A program made the position numbers and the translations under genes. DNA of 64,000 nucleotides from Woeseiaceae bacterium (GTDB lineage: Bacteria > Pseudomonadota > Gammaproteobacteria > Steroidobacterales > Woeseiaceae). Below, piece by piece: positions 41,475 through 49,720 of this stretch. The notes below the pieces were generated by a model. It did not search any database. It was given only the letters and a program-made list of their open reading frames with translations, and was not told where the DNA came from. Where the stretch lies: NCBI GenBank assembly GCA_021773095.1, contig JAJFKR010000006.1, positions 62,001-126,000 on the forward strand. Reading direction: 5' to 3'. Numbering within the stretch: position 1 is the first letter of the stretch; each line of letters opens with the position of its first letter.

Positions 41475-42089
41475 TTACATGAACCAGCCGTGTCCCGGGC
41501 CGATCATACTCATGATCATCGGGATGGACATTAGCGTATTCGAGCGCGATGCCATGAACGCGATGTTCTTGGCTTTTGCCACTTGCTCCGGCGTCGCCTC
41601 GACCATGCCCAGTACTTTTTTCTGGTTCGGCCAAATGAGGACCCACACATTAAACAGCATGATCGTGCCGAGCCATGCACCGATGCCGATGGTCATCGCG
41701 TACGGATCGCCGCCTTCAACACCCATGCCAAGCGAGAACGCCTGGTGCAGGTATCCTTTCAGATGCAGGACCGTCGCTCCACTCAACCAGGTCGCGGCTG
41801 CACCCCAGCGGAACCACCACAGCGCACGAGGTGCGACGTATTTCGCGATACCGGCACCACCGGGACCGCCTTCATCTCCGGCCGCTTCACCAAGTGCTGG
41901 AACCTGCACGAAATTGAAGTAGTACAAAAGGCCAACCCATGTAACGCCGGCAAAGACGTGAATCCATACGGCGATGGAATTCAGCGGCGTGCCCATGTTC
42001 ATATGCTGGCCCTTGGTGACGTAGGCGATAATTACGGCAAGCACGACGCCGCTTGCCAGTGTGCCGCCAATGCTCTTGAGAGGATTCAT
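41475..42089 (-). CDS. PuuD-like (urate hydroxylase membrane domain) protein
   Basis: The 204-residue protein has about five hydrophobic helices with the pattern of the PuuD membrane domain. Visible are SIAVWIHVFAGVTWVGLLYYFNFVQVPAL, APRALWWFRWGAAATWLSG, and IMLFNVWVLIWPNQKKVLG. Conserved histidines and arginines of these segments could bind haem. Full PuuD carries a cytochrome c domain at its C-terminus; this protein ends without one. No purine genes are near. The gene is single, with its own terminator, so the urate role is uncertain. Confidence 0.8.
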   Translation of the reverse strand: MNPLKSIGGTLASGVVLAVIIAYVTKGQHMNMGTPLNSIAVWIHVFAGVTWVGLLYYFNFVQVPALGEAAGDEGGPGGAGIAKYVAPRALWWFRWGAAATWLSGATVLHLKGYLHQAFSLGMGVEGGDPYAMTIGIGAWLGTIMLFNVWVLIWPNQKKVLGMVEATPEQVAKAKNIAFMASRSNTLMSIPMIMSMIGPGHGWFM

Positions 42090-42198
42090 TATTCGTTTCT
42101 CCGGGAATCTTATTTATTGATAATTATTGGGAGTTTCGCGCTCGTGCGCAGTCGGTATTATAGAGACTGCGGGCGCAAAATGAGCGACAAATGCAAAA

Positions 42199-42213
42199 AA
42201 TATGTAACATATT
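42199..42213. promoter_or_regulatory. Perfect palindrome AATATGT-A-ACATATT (candidate operator)
   Basis: The 15-base dyad lies in the 193-bp divergent gap between the PuuD-like and BON-domain genes, about 70 bases before the lipoprotein start. The region is AT-rich and promoter-like. Confidence 0.45.
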
Positions 42214-42282
42214 GATTTTGTTATGTTTGGTGAGCAGGCGATCAAATCACGTTACAATCGCCTTATGAAAGGGAGGTTGAAC

Positions 42283-42609
42283 ATGCGATCAGGGATAATT
42301 GTGCTTGCTTTGTTATCATTGTCGGGCTGTACGGCGCTGGTTGTCGGTGGTGCGTCGTCAGGAGGCTACCAAAACAACCGAAATCCGGAGGTGCTTGCAT
42401 CGGACTCCGCAATTGCTGCCGAGATCAGGGGCCAGTACAGTGCCGATTCCGCCGTGAGACCGTACAACATCACTGTAAGATCCCACAGTGGAGTTGTTAC
42501 GCTTACAGGGGCAGTTGCCAACTATGTTGCTCGCGACCAGGCTGGAAAGATTGCAAAGGCGACCCGGGGCGTCACGGCCGTCAACAATCAGATAGTTGTA
42601 CAAAAATAA
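42283..42609 (+). CDS. BON-domain lipoprotein
   Basis: The ATG at 42283 has GGGAGG at six bases, which decides the start over two upstream ATGs. The 108-residue product has a lipoprotein signal (MRSGIIVLALLSLSGC) and one BON domain (about 40-105) with NITVRSHSGVVTLTGAVANYVARDQAGKIAKATRGVTAVNNQIVV. BON proteins bind phospholipids and help maintain the outer membrane (OsmY/DolP-like). The glutaredoxin gene follows in the same direction. Confidence 0.88.
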   Translation: MRSGIIVLALLSLSGCTALVVGGASSGGYQNNRNPEVLASDSAIAAEIRGQYSADSAVRPYNITVRSHSGVVTLTGAVANYVARDQAGKIAKATRGVTAVNNQIVVQK

Positions 42610-42658
42610 ATCGCCCCCAAGTACTGAAATTCACGATTGCGCTTACAGGAATACTAAA

Positions 42659-42967
42659 TTGGACGTCAACGCCCGAATAAAAGAACAACTTGAGTCTCAC
42701 GATGTGCTGCTTTACATGAAGGGCACACCGGATTTTCCGCAATGCGGGTTCTCAGGTCAGACGATTGCCGCTTTGAATGCGATCGGCAAACCCTACTCAT
42801 TCGTGAATATTTTCGAAGACCAGGAAGTTCGTGAAGGACTGAAGGCCTATTCGAACTGGCCCACGTTTCCACAACTCTACGTTAAAGGTGAGCTCATCGG
42901 CGGCTGCGACATCGTGATCGAAATGTATCACTCAGGTGAGCTGAAAGGCCTTTTAGAAACACCGTAG
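42659..42967 (+). CDS. grxD: Monothiol glutaredoxin (Grx4)
   Basis: The CGFS motif, with C29 in PQCGFSGQT, the GTPDFP segment and the glutathione-binding WPTFPQLYVKGELIGGCDIV identify the Grx4 class. These proteins carry [2Fe-2S] clusters, often with BolA. The length of about 102 residues is typical. A longer frame begins in the BON gene, but the TTG at 42659 (MDVNARIKEQ) with AGGA upstream gives the normal start. The TAG stop is the TAG of a GTAG-headed REP element. Confidence 0.92.
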   Translation: MDVNARIKEQLESHDVLLYMKGTPDFPQCGFSGQTIAALNAIGKPYSFVNIFEDQEVREGLKAYSNWPTFPQLYVKGELIGGCDIVIEMYHSGELKGLLETP

Positions 42968-43097
42968 GAGCGCGCCCCGCGCGCGAAGCGAAGCCGCAGC
43001 CTGCAAGGCTGCCAAATGGTTCCGGCTTGTGTCACAGGCTGAAGTTTTTGCGGCCTGACGGCCGCCGCGATGCTTCGCGCGCAGGGCGCGCTCCTAC
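42964..43097. repeat. Inverted pair of GTAG-headed REP-like elements with internal hairpins
   Basis: Copy 2 (42964-42990, plus) and copy 3 (43071-43097, minus) agree at 25 of 27 bases, each opening GTAGGAGCGCGCCC. Between them are two more hairpins: GCAGCC/GGCTGC (42996-43012) and GCGGCC/GGCCGC (43050-43065). The arrangement is like the paired REP units of other bacteria. Both outer heads supply the TAG stop of the flanking gene (grxD and rnt, convergent). Confidence 0.8.
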
Positions 43098-43738
43098 GGG
43101 TTTTGAGGTGGTGCGTTGCGGCGCGAGATTTCGAAGGTATCGCGATAGCGGTTCACAACTTCACAGAACACGTCGGCTGTCATTTCTGCGTCGTAGGACG
43201 CGGAGTGTGCTTGCGTTTCATCCCACTCCAGACCCGCCGCGACGACGGCCCGCGCCAATACTGTCTGTCCAAAGGCGATCCCGCAGGCTGTCGCAGTATC
43301 AAAGCAGCTGAACGGGTGAAACGGATTGCGCTTGATCGCAGAGCGGGCGACGGCTTCATTCATGAAGCCAAGATCAAAGTGCGCATTGTGTCCGACCAGG
43401 ACGGCGCGGCTGCAGCGATTCTCGCGCACCGTTCGCCGAACCTCCCGGAACACACGTTGCAACGCATCTCGTTCATCGATAGCAGGGCGTAGCGGGTGAT
43501 GCGGATCGATCCCGTTTACGGCGAGTGATGCGGGTTCGAGATTAGCGCCATCGAAAGGTTTGACATGATAGCGAATGGTTTCGCCACGACTGATTAGTCC
43601 TTCGTCGTCCATCTCAAGCAGCACGGCGGCTACTTCCAGCAGAGCGTCTGTCTTGCAATTGAAGCCGCCGGTTTCGACGTCGATTACTACGGGGAGGAAA
43701 CCGCGGAAGCGATTCGCCATTACTACTTCGTCCGTCAC
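43094..43738 (-). CDS. rnt: Ribonuclease T
   Basis: The DEDD exonuclease residues are visible: D20 and E22 in VVIDVETGGFN, the middle aspartate in GHNAHFDLGFM, and the late HSASYDAEMTADVF. The opening RFRGFLPVVIDVETGGF is characteristic of RNase T, which trims tRNA and other stable RNA 3' ends. It is 214 residues from a GTG start; an ATG seven codons in (43720) is an alternative. It lies directly after pepA (no gap). Its stop is within a REP element. Confidence 0.92.
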   Translation of the reverse strand: MTDEVVMANRFRGFLPVVIDVETGGFNCKTDALLEVAAVLLEMDDEGLISRGETIRYHVKPFDGANLEPASLAVNGIDPHHPLRPAIDERDALQRVFREVRRTVRENRCSRAVLVGHNAHFDLGFMNEAVARSAIKRNPFHPFSCFDTATACGIAFGQTVLARAVVAAGLEWDETQAHSASYDAEMTADVFCEVVNRYRDTFEISRRNAPPQNP

Positions 43739-45244
43739 TTATAGGTTCGCCTTGAACAGGTTCTCGTCGAGAATAACACTCATCGTGTAGCGCACGCCGA
43801 ATCCGGTGAACTTGGAGCCGATATGCCCGAGTCCGCCGTCATTGTCTCCTGCGCTCAAATCCATGTGAACCCAGGGCGTGTCATTTTCGACAAATTCGGC
43901 CAGAAAACTCGCCGCAAGAATATGGTCACCAGCGCCTTTGGGTGAGCACTGCATGAAATCCGCCGTATCACTCTTGAGGTCCTCCATGAATTCCTTGCCA
44001 ATAGGAAATGGCCACACTCGTTCGCCACAGTTTCGCCCGACGCGCTTAAGGTGTGGATGCAAACTGGCCTGATTGGTGAATACACCGGAATACCTTGTGG
44101 TAATTGCGCTAACGCAGGTGCCCGTCAACGTCGCGTAATCGAATATCAGGCCTGGCTCATCGCGGCTTGCTAGTACCAGGGTATCGGCGAGCGCCATGCG
44201 ACCCTCAGCATCGGTATGAATGGTCTGGATTGTCTTGCCATTTGCGGCGGTAACGACATCCTGCGATTTGTAGGCGTTCGGTCCGGTGCGGTTTTCGGTC
44301 AATGCGAGCCAGCAGTCTACGGCAATCGGCAATTGTAGCTCTGCGATCGCCAAGAGAGTGCCGAGCGCAACAGCGCTGCCTTGCATGTCGCCGTGCATGT
44401 CGAGCATCGCGTTGAACGGCTTGAGGTTCGTGCCGCCAGTATCAAAAACAATACCCTTGCCCACCAGGCTCAGATCGGCGTTCGCGCTCGCCTTACCCGG
44501 CCGGTACCGGAGTCTTACGATACAGGCGCTGTCGTTGTCATTGCCTTGTGCAACCGCCAGAAATGCCCCAGCGCCCAGTTTTGTCAATTCTTTGCTGCCG
44601 AATCGTTTGAACGACCAGCCTTGCTCCCTGGCCAGATTTCTCGCGAGGCTGGCGTATCCAACGGCATCCATTTTGTTGGGCGGCATCGTCGTCAACCAGC
44701 GCGCGAGGTTGTTACCCTTCGCTTCCGCTTCGCATCTCGCGGTGTTGAGGCGATTGATAGCGCCGAGCAGTCGCAGATTCTTAATAGGTGATGGTGGTTT
44801 GTCGCGCTTGAATGACGGCAGCTCACAAGCTGCTGCCAACGCCGCAGCAAGAATATTTTTGGTGATGGTGGCTTGATTATCGGCGTCAAATCCGAGCACA
44901 CAAATTCCCATGCTGCCTGCTTTTTCGCCGCCGCCGGCAGCAGTGACCAGTTTGCGGCCCAACGTTAGTTGTTCGAAGGAACTAGTGTCCTTTGCGAGTG
45001 TCCCAGCAACGACCAGCGTTTGTCGTTTGTTCGGCAGGCGGGTCGTGAACCCGGGCGTGGATCCGGCCGCTGATTTTCGCATTACCTGTTGTATTTTGCC
45101 GCCGTGAGGGAGTTGCCGGAAAAGGCGGCTTGCGGGCTTTGGCGGTAGTAACAAGAGTAACTGATCGCAACGCTCGAGAGACTGGGCAGTAACACGGCCA
45201 AGCGTTTGAAAGATACGAAGACTTTTGAGTTCGGGCGGTTGCAT
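43739..45244 (-). CDS. M17 leucyl aminopeptidase family protein
   Basis: The M17 catalytic region is clear: VGKGIVFDTGGTNLKP (lysine and aspartate), DMHGDMQGSAVALGTLLA, and IHTDAEGRMALADTL, the two-metal signature. The protein has about 501 residues from the ATG at 45244, with AAGG upstream; the longer frame to 45328 is not needed. The N-terminal domain is divergent from Escherichia coli PepA, so the exact symbol is left open. Its neighbour rnt begins at the very next base. Confidence 0.88.
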   Translation of the reverse strand: MQPPELKSLRIFQTLGRVTAQSLERCDQLLLLLPPKPASRLFRQLPHGGKIQQVMRKSAAGSTPGFTTRLPNKRQTLVVAGTLAKDTSSFEQLTLGRKLVTAAGGGEKAGSMGICVLGFDADNQATITKNILAAALAAACELPSFKRDKPPSPIKNLRLLGAINRLNTARCEAEAKGNNLARWLTTMPPNKMDAVGYASLARNLAREQGWSFKRFGSKELTKLGAGAFLAVAQGNDNDSACIVRLRYRPGKASANADLSLVGKGIVFDTGGTNLKPFNAMLDMHGDMQGSAVALGTLLAIAELQLPIAVDCWLALTENRTGPNAYKSQDVVTAANGKTIQTIHTDAEGRMALADTLVLASRDEPGLIFDYATLTGTCVSAITTRYSGVFTNQASLHPHLKRVGRNCGERVWPFPIGKEFMEDLKSDTADFMQCSPKGAGDHILAASFLAEFVENDTPWVHMDLSAGDNDGGLGHIGSKFTGFGVRYTMSVILDENLFKANL

Positions 45245-45420
45245 TGTTGTACCTTGTTTTAGTGCTCGCGAAGCTTGACCCTCACGGCACAAACCCTGAA
45301 GATATTGGCCGCAGCGACACGCACCCACTGGTGCAATGGAGCGGTGATCCTAGCAGGACACCTGAACTAATTCACGCGACAGATCGGAACACATTCCGGC
45401 GCTCGCCTGGTAGATAGAAT

Positions 45421-48084
45421 ATGAGCAAGTTCAACCCTTTTGATGATATTGATCCCGTCGAAACCACCGAATGGCTGGAGTCGATCGATTCAGTGTTGTC
45501 GCAGCACGGTCCGGAGCGGGCGCACTTCCTGCTTAACCAGATGATCGACTTCGCACGTCGTTCGGGCGCCTATCTTCCGTACAGTCCGAACACGGCCTAC
45601 CTGAATACCATTTCCAGAGCACGGCAACCTGAATATCCGGGCGATCGTTCGATCGAGCGGCGCATCGAAGCCTATTTGCGCTGGAACGCAATGGCGATGG
45701 TCGTGAAGGCCAATCGTGTCAATACCGAGTACGGCGGACACATTTCCAGTTACGCCTCGTCTGCAACGCTGTACGAGGTGGGTTTCAATCACTTTTGGCG
45801 AGCCGATACCGATGAGCAGGGCGGCGACATGATTTTCACGCAGGGACATTCCGCCCCCGGCATTTATGCTCGCTCATTCCTGGAAGGACGCCTGAATGAA
45901 GGCCATCTGGATCGCTTCCGCAAAGAAGTCGGTGGTGGTGGCTTGTCTTCTTATCCGCATCCCTGGCTAATGCCCGACTACTGGCAGTTCCCAACCGTAT
46001 CGATGGGTCTGGGCCCGATGATGGCGATTTACCAGGCGCGGTTCATGCGCTACATGGAACACCGCGGCATGGTGCCGTCGAGTGATCGAAAAGTCTGGGC
46101 GTTTCTCGGCGACGGAGAAATGGACGAGCCGGAATCGATGGGCGCTATTACCATGCCGGTTCGCGAAGGTCTCGATAATCTTGTGTTCGTCGTGAATTGT
46201 AATTTGCAGCGCCTTGACGGGCCGGTGCGCGGCAATGGCAAGATCATTCAGGAACTGGAGGCGGCCTTTGGTGGCGCTGGCTGGAATGTGATCAAAGTGG
46301 TGTGGGGATCGAAATGGGATCCGCTGCTGGCAAAGGATCAGTCCGGCAAGCTGCGCCGGATCATGGAAGAGACGGTCGATGGTGAGTACCAGAAGATCAA
46401 GTCCATGGATGGCAAATACGTGCGGGATACATTCTTCGGCAAGCACCCGGAAACCGCCGCTATGGTCGCCAATATGTCGGACGACGAGATTTGGCGCCTC
46501 AATCGTGGCGGTCACGATACTGAAAAGGTCTACGCCGCCTATGACGCGGCGACCAAACATACGGACGGCCCGACAATCATCCTGGCAAAGACGGTCAAGG
46601 GGTTCGGTATGGGCACGGCTGGCGAAGGTCAGAATACGGCGCACCAACAGAAAAAACTCGACATCGAAGAGATCCGAAGCTTCCGTGATCGATTCAATAT
46701 CCCGGTTGCGGACAAGGACATCGAAGATATTCCGTATTGTAAACCTGCGGCCGATAGTACCGAGCTAGAGTACATGCTCGAGCAACGACACTCGCTGGGT
46801 GGCTTCCTGCCAGCACGCCGTGCGAAATCTACATCGTTGCCGGTGCCGCCGCTTGAGTCATTCAAGACACAACTCGAGGGAACCGGCGAACGCGAGGCAT
46901 CAACGACGATGGCGTTTGTTCGCATACTCACTGCGCTCTTGAAAGACAAGACAATCGGCAAGCACATTGTGCCGATCATTCCGGATGAGGCACGCACCTT
47001 CGGCATGGAGGGGATGTTCCGCCAGTTCGGTATCTACTCGTCCAAAGGTCAGCTCTACGAGCCACAGGACTCTGACGAGCTCATGTATTATCGCGAGGAC
47101 CGGAAGGGCCAGATGCTCGAAGAAGGTATCAACGAGGGTGGGGCATTTTGTTCCTGGGCCGCCGCGGGTACGGCGTATTCGAATCACGATGTACCGATGG
47201 TGCCGTTCTATATTTACTACTCAATGTTTGGATTCCAGCGTATCGGTGACTTCGTCTGGGCAGGCGGCGATCAACAGACGCGTGGCTTTCTGATCGGCGG
47301 AACGGCAGGTCGCACGACGCTCGCCGGCGAAGGCTTGCAACATCAGGATGGTCACAGTTTGCTGAGTGCATCGACGATCCCGAATTGTCGCGCTTACGAT
47401 CCGACCTATGCGTATGAACTGGCCGTCATTATTCAGGACGGGCTGCGCCGCATGATCGGTGAGCAGGAAGATATTTTTTATTACATCGCCTGCATGAACG
47501 AAAACTACACGCACCCGCCGATGCCGGCTGGCGTCGAAGAAGGCATTCTTAACGGCATGTATCTTCTCAATGTCGGCGGTCAGGGCAAGATTCGGGCACA
47601 GCTCATGGGGTCGGGAACGATTCTGCGGGAGGTGATCGGGGCTGCTGAGCTGTTGATTGAGGATTTCGGCATCCCAACCGACATATGGTCGGTCACAAGT
47701 TTTAATGAGCTGCGCCGGAATGCACTTGAAGTAGAACGGTGGAACCAACTCCATCCTACTGAAAAATCACGTAAATCGTATATCGAACAATGCTTTGGCG
47801 AGCGACCGGGACCGTATATTGCCGCGACCGATTACATGAAGGTCGTCGCCGATCAGGTTCAACGCTGGGTACCCGGGCGATTCGTATCACTCGGTACCGA
47901 CGGATACGGCCGCAGTGACGCTCGCAAGGCACTCAGGCAACATTTCGAAGTCGATAAACGATTCATCGCGGTTGCAGCATTGAAGGCGCTCGCTGATGAT
48001 GGTGTGCTTGACCACGAGACGGTTGCGCAAGCGATTGAGAAATACGGCATCGACGCGGATCGTCCCGATCCCGTGACGTTATAG
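45421..48084 (+). CDS. aceE: Pyruvate dehydrogenase E1 component, homodimeric type
   Basis: The 887-residue protein matches AceE throughout. Visible are VETTEWLESIDSVLSQHGPERAHFLLNQM, the ThDP/Mg motif FLGDGEMDEPESMGAI with NLQRLDGPVRGN, and the C-terminal FVSLGTDGYGRSDARKALRQHFEVD. It decarboxylates pyruvate and acetylates E2. It is the first gene of a normal aceE-aceF-lpd operon; no pdhR is present. A 176-bp promoter region separates it from the divergent pepA-like gene. Confidence 0.96.
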   Translation: MSKFNPFDDIDPVETTEWLESIDSVLSQHGPERAHFLLNQMIDFARRSGAYLPYSPNTAYLNTISRARQPEYPGDRSIERRIEAYLRWNAMAMVVKANRVNTEYGGHISSYASSATLYEVGFNHFWRADTDEQGGDMIFTQGHSAPGIYARSFLEGRLNEGHLDRFRKEVGGGGLSSYPHPWLMPDYWQFPTVSMGLGPMMAIYQARFMRYMEHRGMVPSSDRKVWAFLGDGEMDEPESMGAITMPVREGLDNLVFVVNCNLQRLDGPVRGNGKIIQELEAAFGGAGWNVIKVVWGSKWDPLLAKDQSGKLRRIMEETVDGEYQKIKSMDGKYVRDTFFGKHPETAAMVANMSDDEIWRLNRGGHDTEKVYAAYDAATKHTDGPTIILAKTVKGFGMGTAGEGQNTAHQQKKLDIEEIRSFRDRFNIPVADKDIEDIPYCKPAADSTELEYMLEQRHSLGGFLPARRAKSTSLPVPPLESFKTQLEGTGEREASTTMAFVRILTALLKDKTIGKHIVPIIPDEARTFGMEGMFRQFGIYSSKGQLYEPQDSDELMYYREDRKGQMLEEGINEGGAFCSWAAAGTAYSNHDVPMVPFYIYYSMFGFQRIGDFVWAGGDQQTRGFLIGGTAGRTTLAGEGLQHQDGHSLLSASTIPNCRAYDPTYAYELAVIIQDGLRRMIGEQEDIFYYIACMNENYTHPPMPAGVEEGILNGMYLLNVGGQGKIRAQLMGSGTILREVIGAAELLIEDFGIPTDIWSVTSFNELRRNALEVERWNQLHPTEKSRKSYIEQCFGERPGPYIAATDYMKVVADQVQRWVPGRFVSLGTDGYGRSDARKALRQHFEVDKRFIAVAALKALADDGVLDHETVAQAIEKYGIDADRPDPVTL

Positions 48085-48103
48085 CGGCTCGGGGAGCGCG
48101 ATC

Positions 48104-49720
48104 ATGGCGAAGACAATCGACATAGTCATGCCCGATCTCGGTGATTTCGAGAACGTTGAGATCATTGAAGTACTGGCCAAAAGCGGCGATACCGTCGAAC
48201 GTGAAGACGGGCTCGTAACGGTGGAAACCGACAAGGCATCGATGGACATACCGTCACCGGAAAACGGGGTGATCGAAACATTGACTATTGCCGTTGGCGA
48301 TACGGTTTCAACGGGTGATGTTATCGGAAGCCTGACGATGGAGGTCGGTGACACTGTCCTCATTACACCGGCAATTGCGACGCCGATAACAGGCGAAACG
48401 ACCGTCCTGGCATCTGCGGAGGATGCTCCGTCGAAACCGGCTGGCAAGCAGACGCTGGTGGTACCGGATCTTGGTGATTTCGACGACGTTGAGGTCATCG
48501 ACGTCTACATTGCGGCGGGCGACAAAGTCGAGATAGAAGATTCACTTGTCACGCTCGAAACCGACAAAGCGGCGATGGATGTTCCCGCGGTTGTCGCGGG
48601 CACTATCGAATCGGTGTTAGTAAAAGTTGGCGACAGGGTGGCGGCCGGGTCATCGTTGGGCATTATTGATGCCGTCGCAGGGGCGGTACCGCCAAAGGCC
48701 GAGGAAACTGTTGTCGAAAAGGTCGTGCCGGCTACGGCAGCGCAGCCCGCACCGCAACCGAGTGCTACGGAGGTACCAAAGACATTGCCGGCGATCGACG
48801 AGGCCGGGTTTTCCAAAGCGCACGCCAGTCCGTCGGTCAGAAAACTGGCGCGTGAACTGGGCGTCAATCTGGCAAAGGTCATTGGCAAGGGTGCAAAAAG
48901 CAGAATCCTGCACGACGACGTCAAGAGCTTCGTCAAGGCAATCCTCACAGGCCACTCGGGTATACCGGGCGGTAGCGGATTGCCTGAAGTACCAAGTATC
49001 GACTTCTCGAAGTTCGGTGAGATCGATGTACAGCCGCTGACACGCATCCAGAAGATATCCGGTCCGCGTTTGCAAGCAAGCTGGATCAATCTGCCGCACG
49101 TGACGCAGCACGACCTCGCAGATATTACGCAGCTTGAGGCGAAGCGACAGGAGCTCAAAGGACCGGCGAAGGAACGTGGCATATCGTTAACACCGCTTGC
49201 ATTCATCATGAAGGCCTGCGTGACAGCGCTGGTAGAATTTCCGAAGGTTAATTCATCGCTGTCGGATGACGGCGAAAATCTCATCTACAAGAAATATTGC
49301 CACATTGGTTTTGCAGCGGATACGCCACAAGGACTGGTCGTTCCGGTCATTCGCGATGTCGATAAGAAAGACGTTTATGAGATCGCGACCGAGCTGGGCG
49401 AACTTTCTGCCCTGGCGCGTGACGGCAAACTCAAGTTGGCGCAGCTACAGGGTGCAGGTTTCACTATTTCCAGCCTTGGTGGTATTGGCGGTACGGCGTT
49501 CACGCCGATAGTAAATGCACCGGAGGTCGCCATTCTGGGCGTGTCACGTTCGTCGATGCAGCCGACGTGGAATGGTTCGGAATTCGAGCCGCGCCTCATG
49601 TTACCGCTGTCGTTCTCCTACGATCACCGAGTGATTGATGGCGCACAGGCAGCACGCTTCACGACTCTCCTCGGCAAGGCACTTGGCGATGTCAATGCGC
49701 TGCTGAAGGCGATTCCCTGA
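48104..49720 (+). CDS. aceF: Pyruvate dehydrogenase E2, dihydrolipoamide acetyltransferase (two lipoyl domains)
   Basis: Two lipoyl domains carry K44 (VETDKASMD) and K155 (LETDKAAMD). An Ala/Pro/Glu-rich linker and an E3-binding domain (about 243-280, SPSVRKLARELGVNLAKV) follow, then the catalytic domain with SYDHRVIDGAQAARF. At 538 residues it is typical for a two-lipoyl AceF. GGGGAG lies eight bases before the ATG. Its stop shares one base with the lpd start. Confidence 0.95.
   Translation: MAKTIDIVMPDLGDFENVEIIEVLAKSGDTVEREDGLVTVETDKASMDIPSPENGVIETLTIAVGDTVSTGDVIGSLTMEVGDTVLITPAIATPITGETTVLASAEDAPSKPAGKQTLVVPDLGDFDDVEVIDVYIAAGDKVEIEDSLVTLETDKAAMDVPAVVAGTIESVLVKVGDRVAAGSSLGIIDAVAGAVPPKAEETVVEKVVPATAAQPAPQPSATEVPKTLPAIDEAGFSKAHASPSVRKLARELGVNLAKVIGKGAKSRILHDDVKSFVKAILTGHSGIPGGSGLPEVPSIDFSKFGEIDVQPLTRIQKISGPRLQASWINLPHVTQHDLADITQLEAKRQELKGPAKERGISLTPLAFIMKACVTALVEFPKVNSSLSDDGENLIYKKYCHIGFAADTPQGLVVPVIRDVDKKDVYEIATELGELSALARDGKLKLAQLQGAGFTISSLGGIGGTAFTPIVNAPEVAILGVSRSSMQPTWNGSEFEPRLMLPLSFSYDHRVIDGAQAARFTTLLGKALGDVNALLKAIP

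Noticed and set aside
45245..45420. Possible small gene or RNA between pepA-like and aceE genes
   Set aside because: No start-stop frame with a ribosome site, no tRNA-like fold; treated as promoter DNA only.
48505..49284. Minus-strand frame of 259 codons inside aceF
   Set aside because: Composition mirrors the Ala/Val-rich E2 codons; no motif and no ribosome site; aceF is certain.
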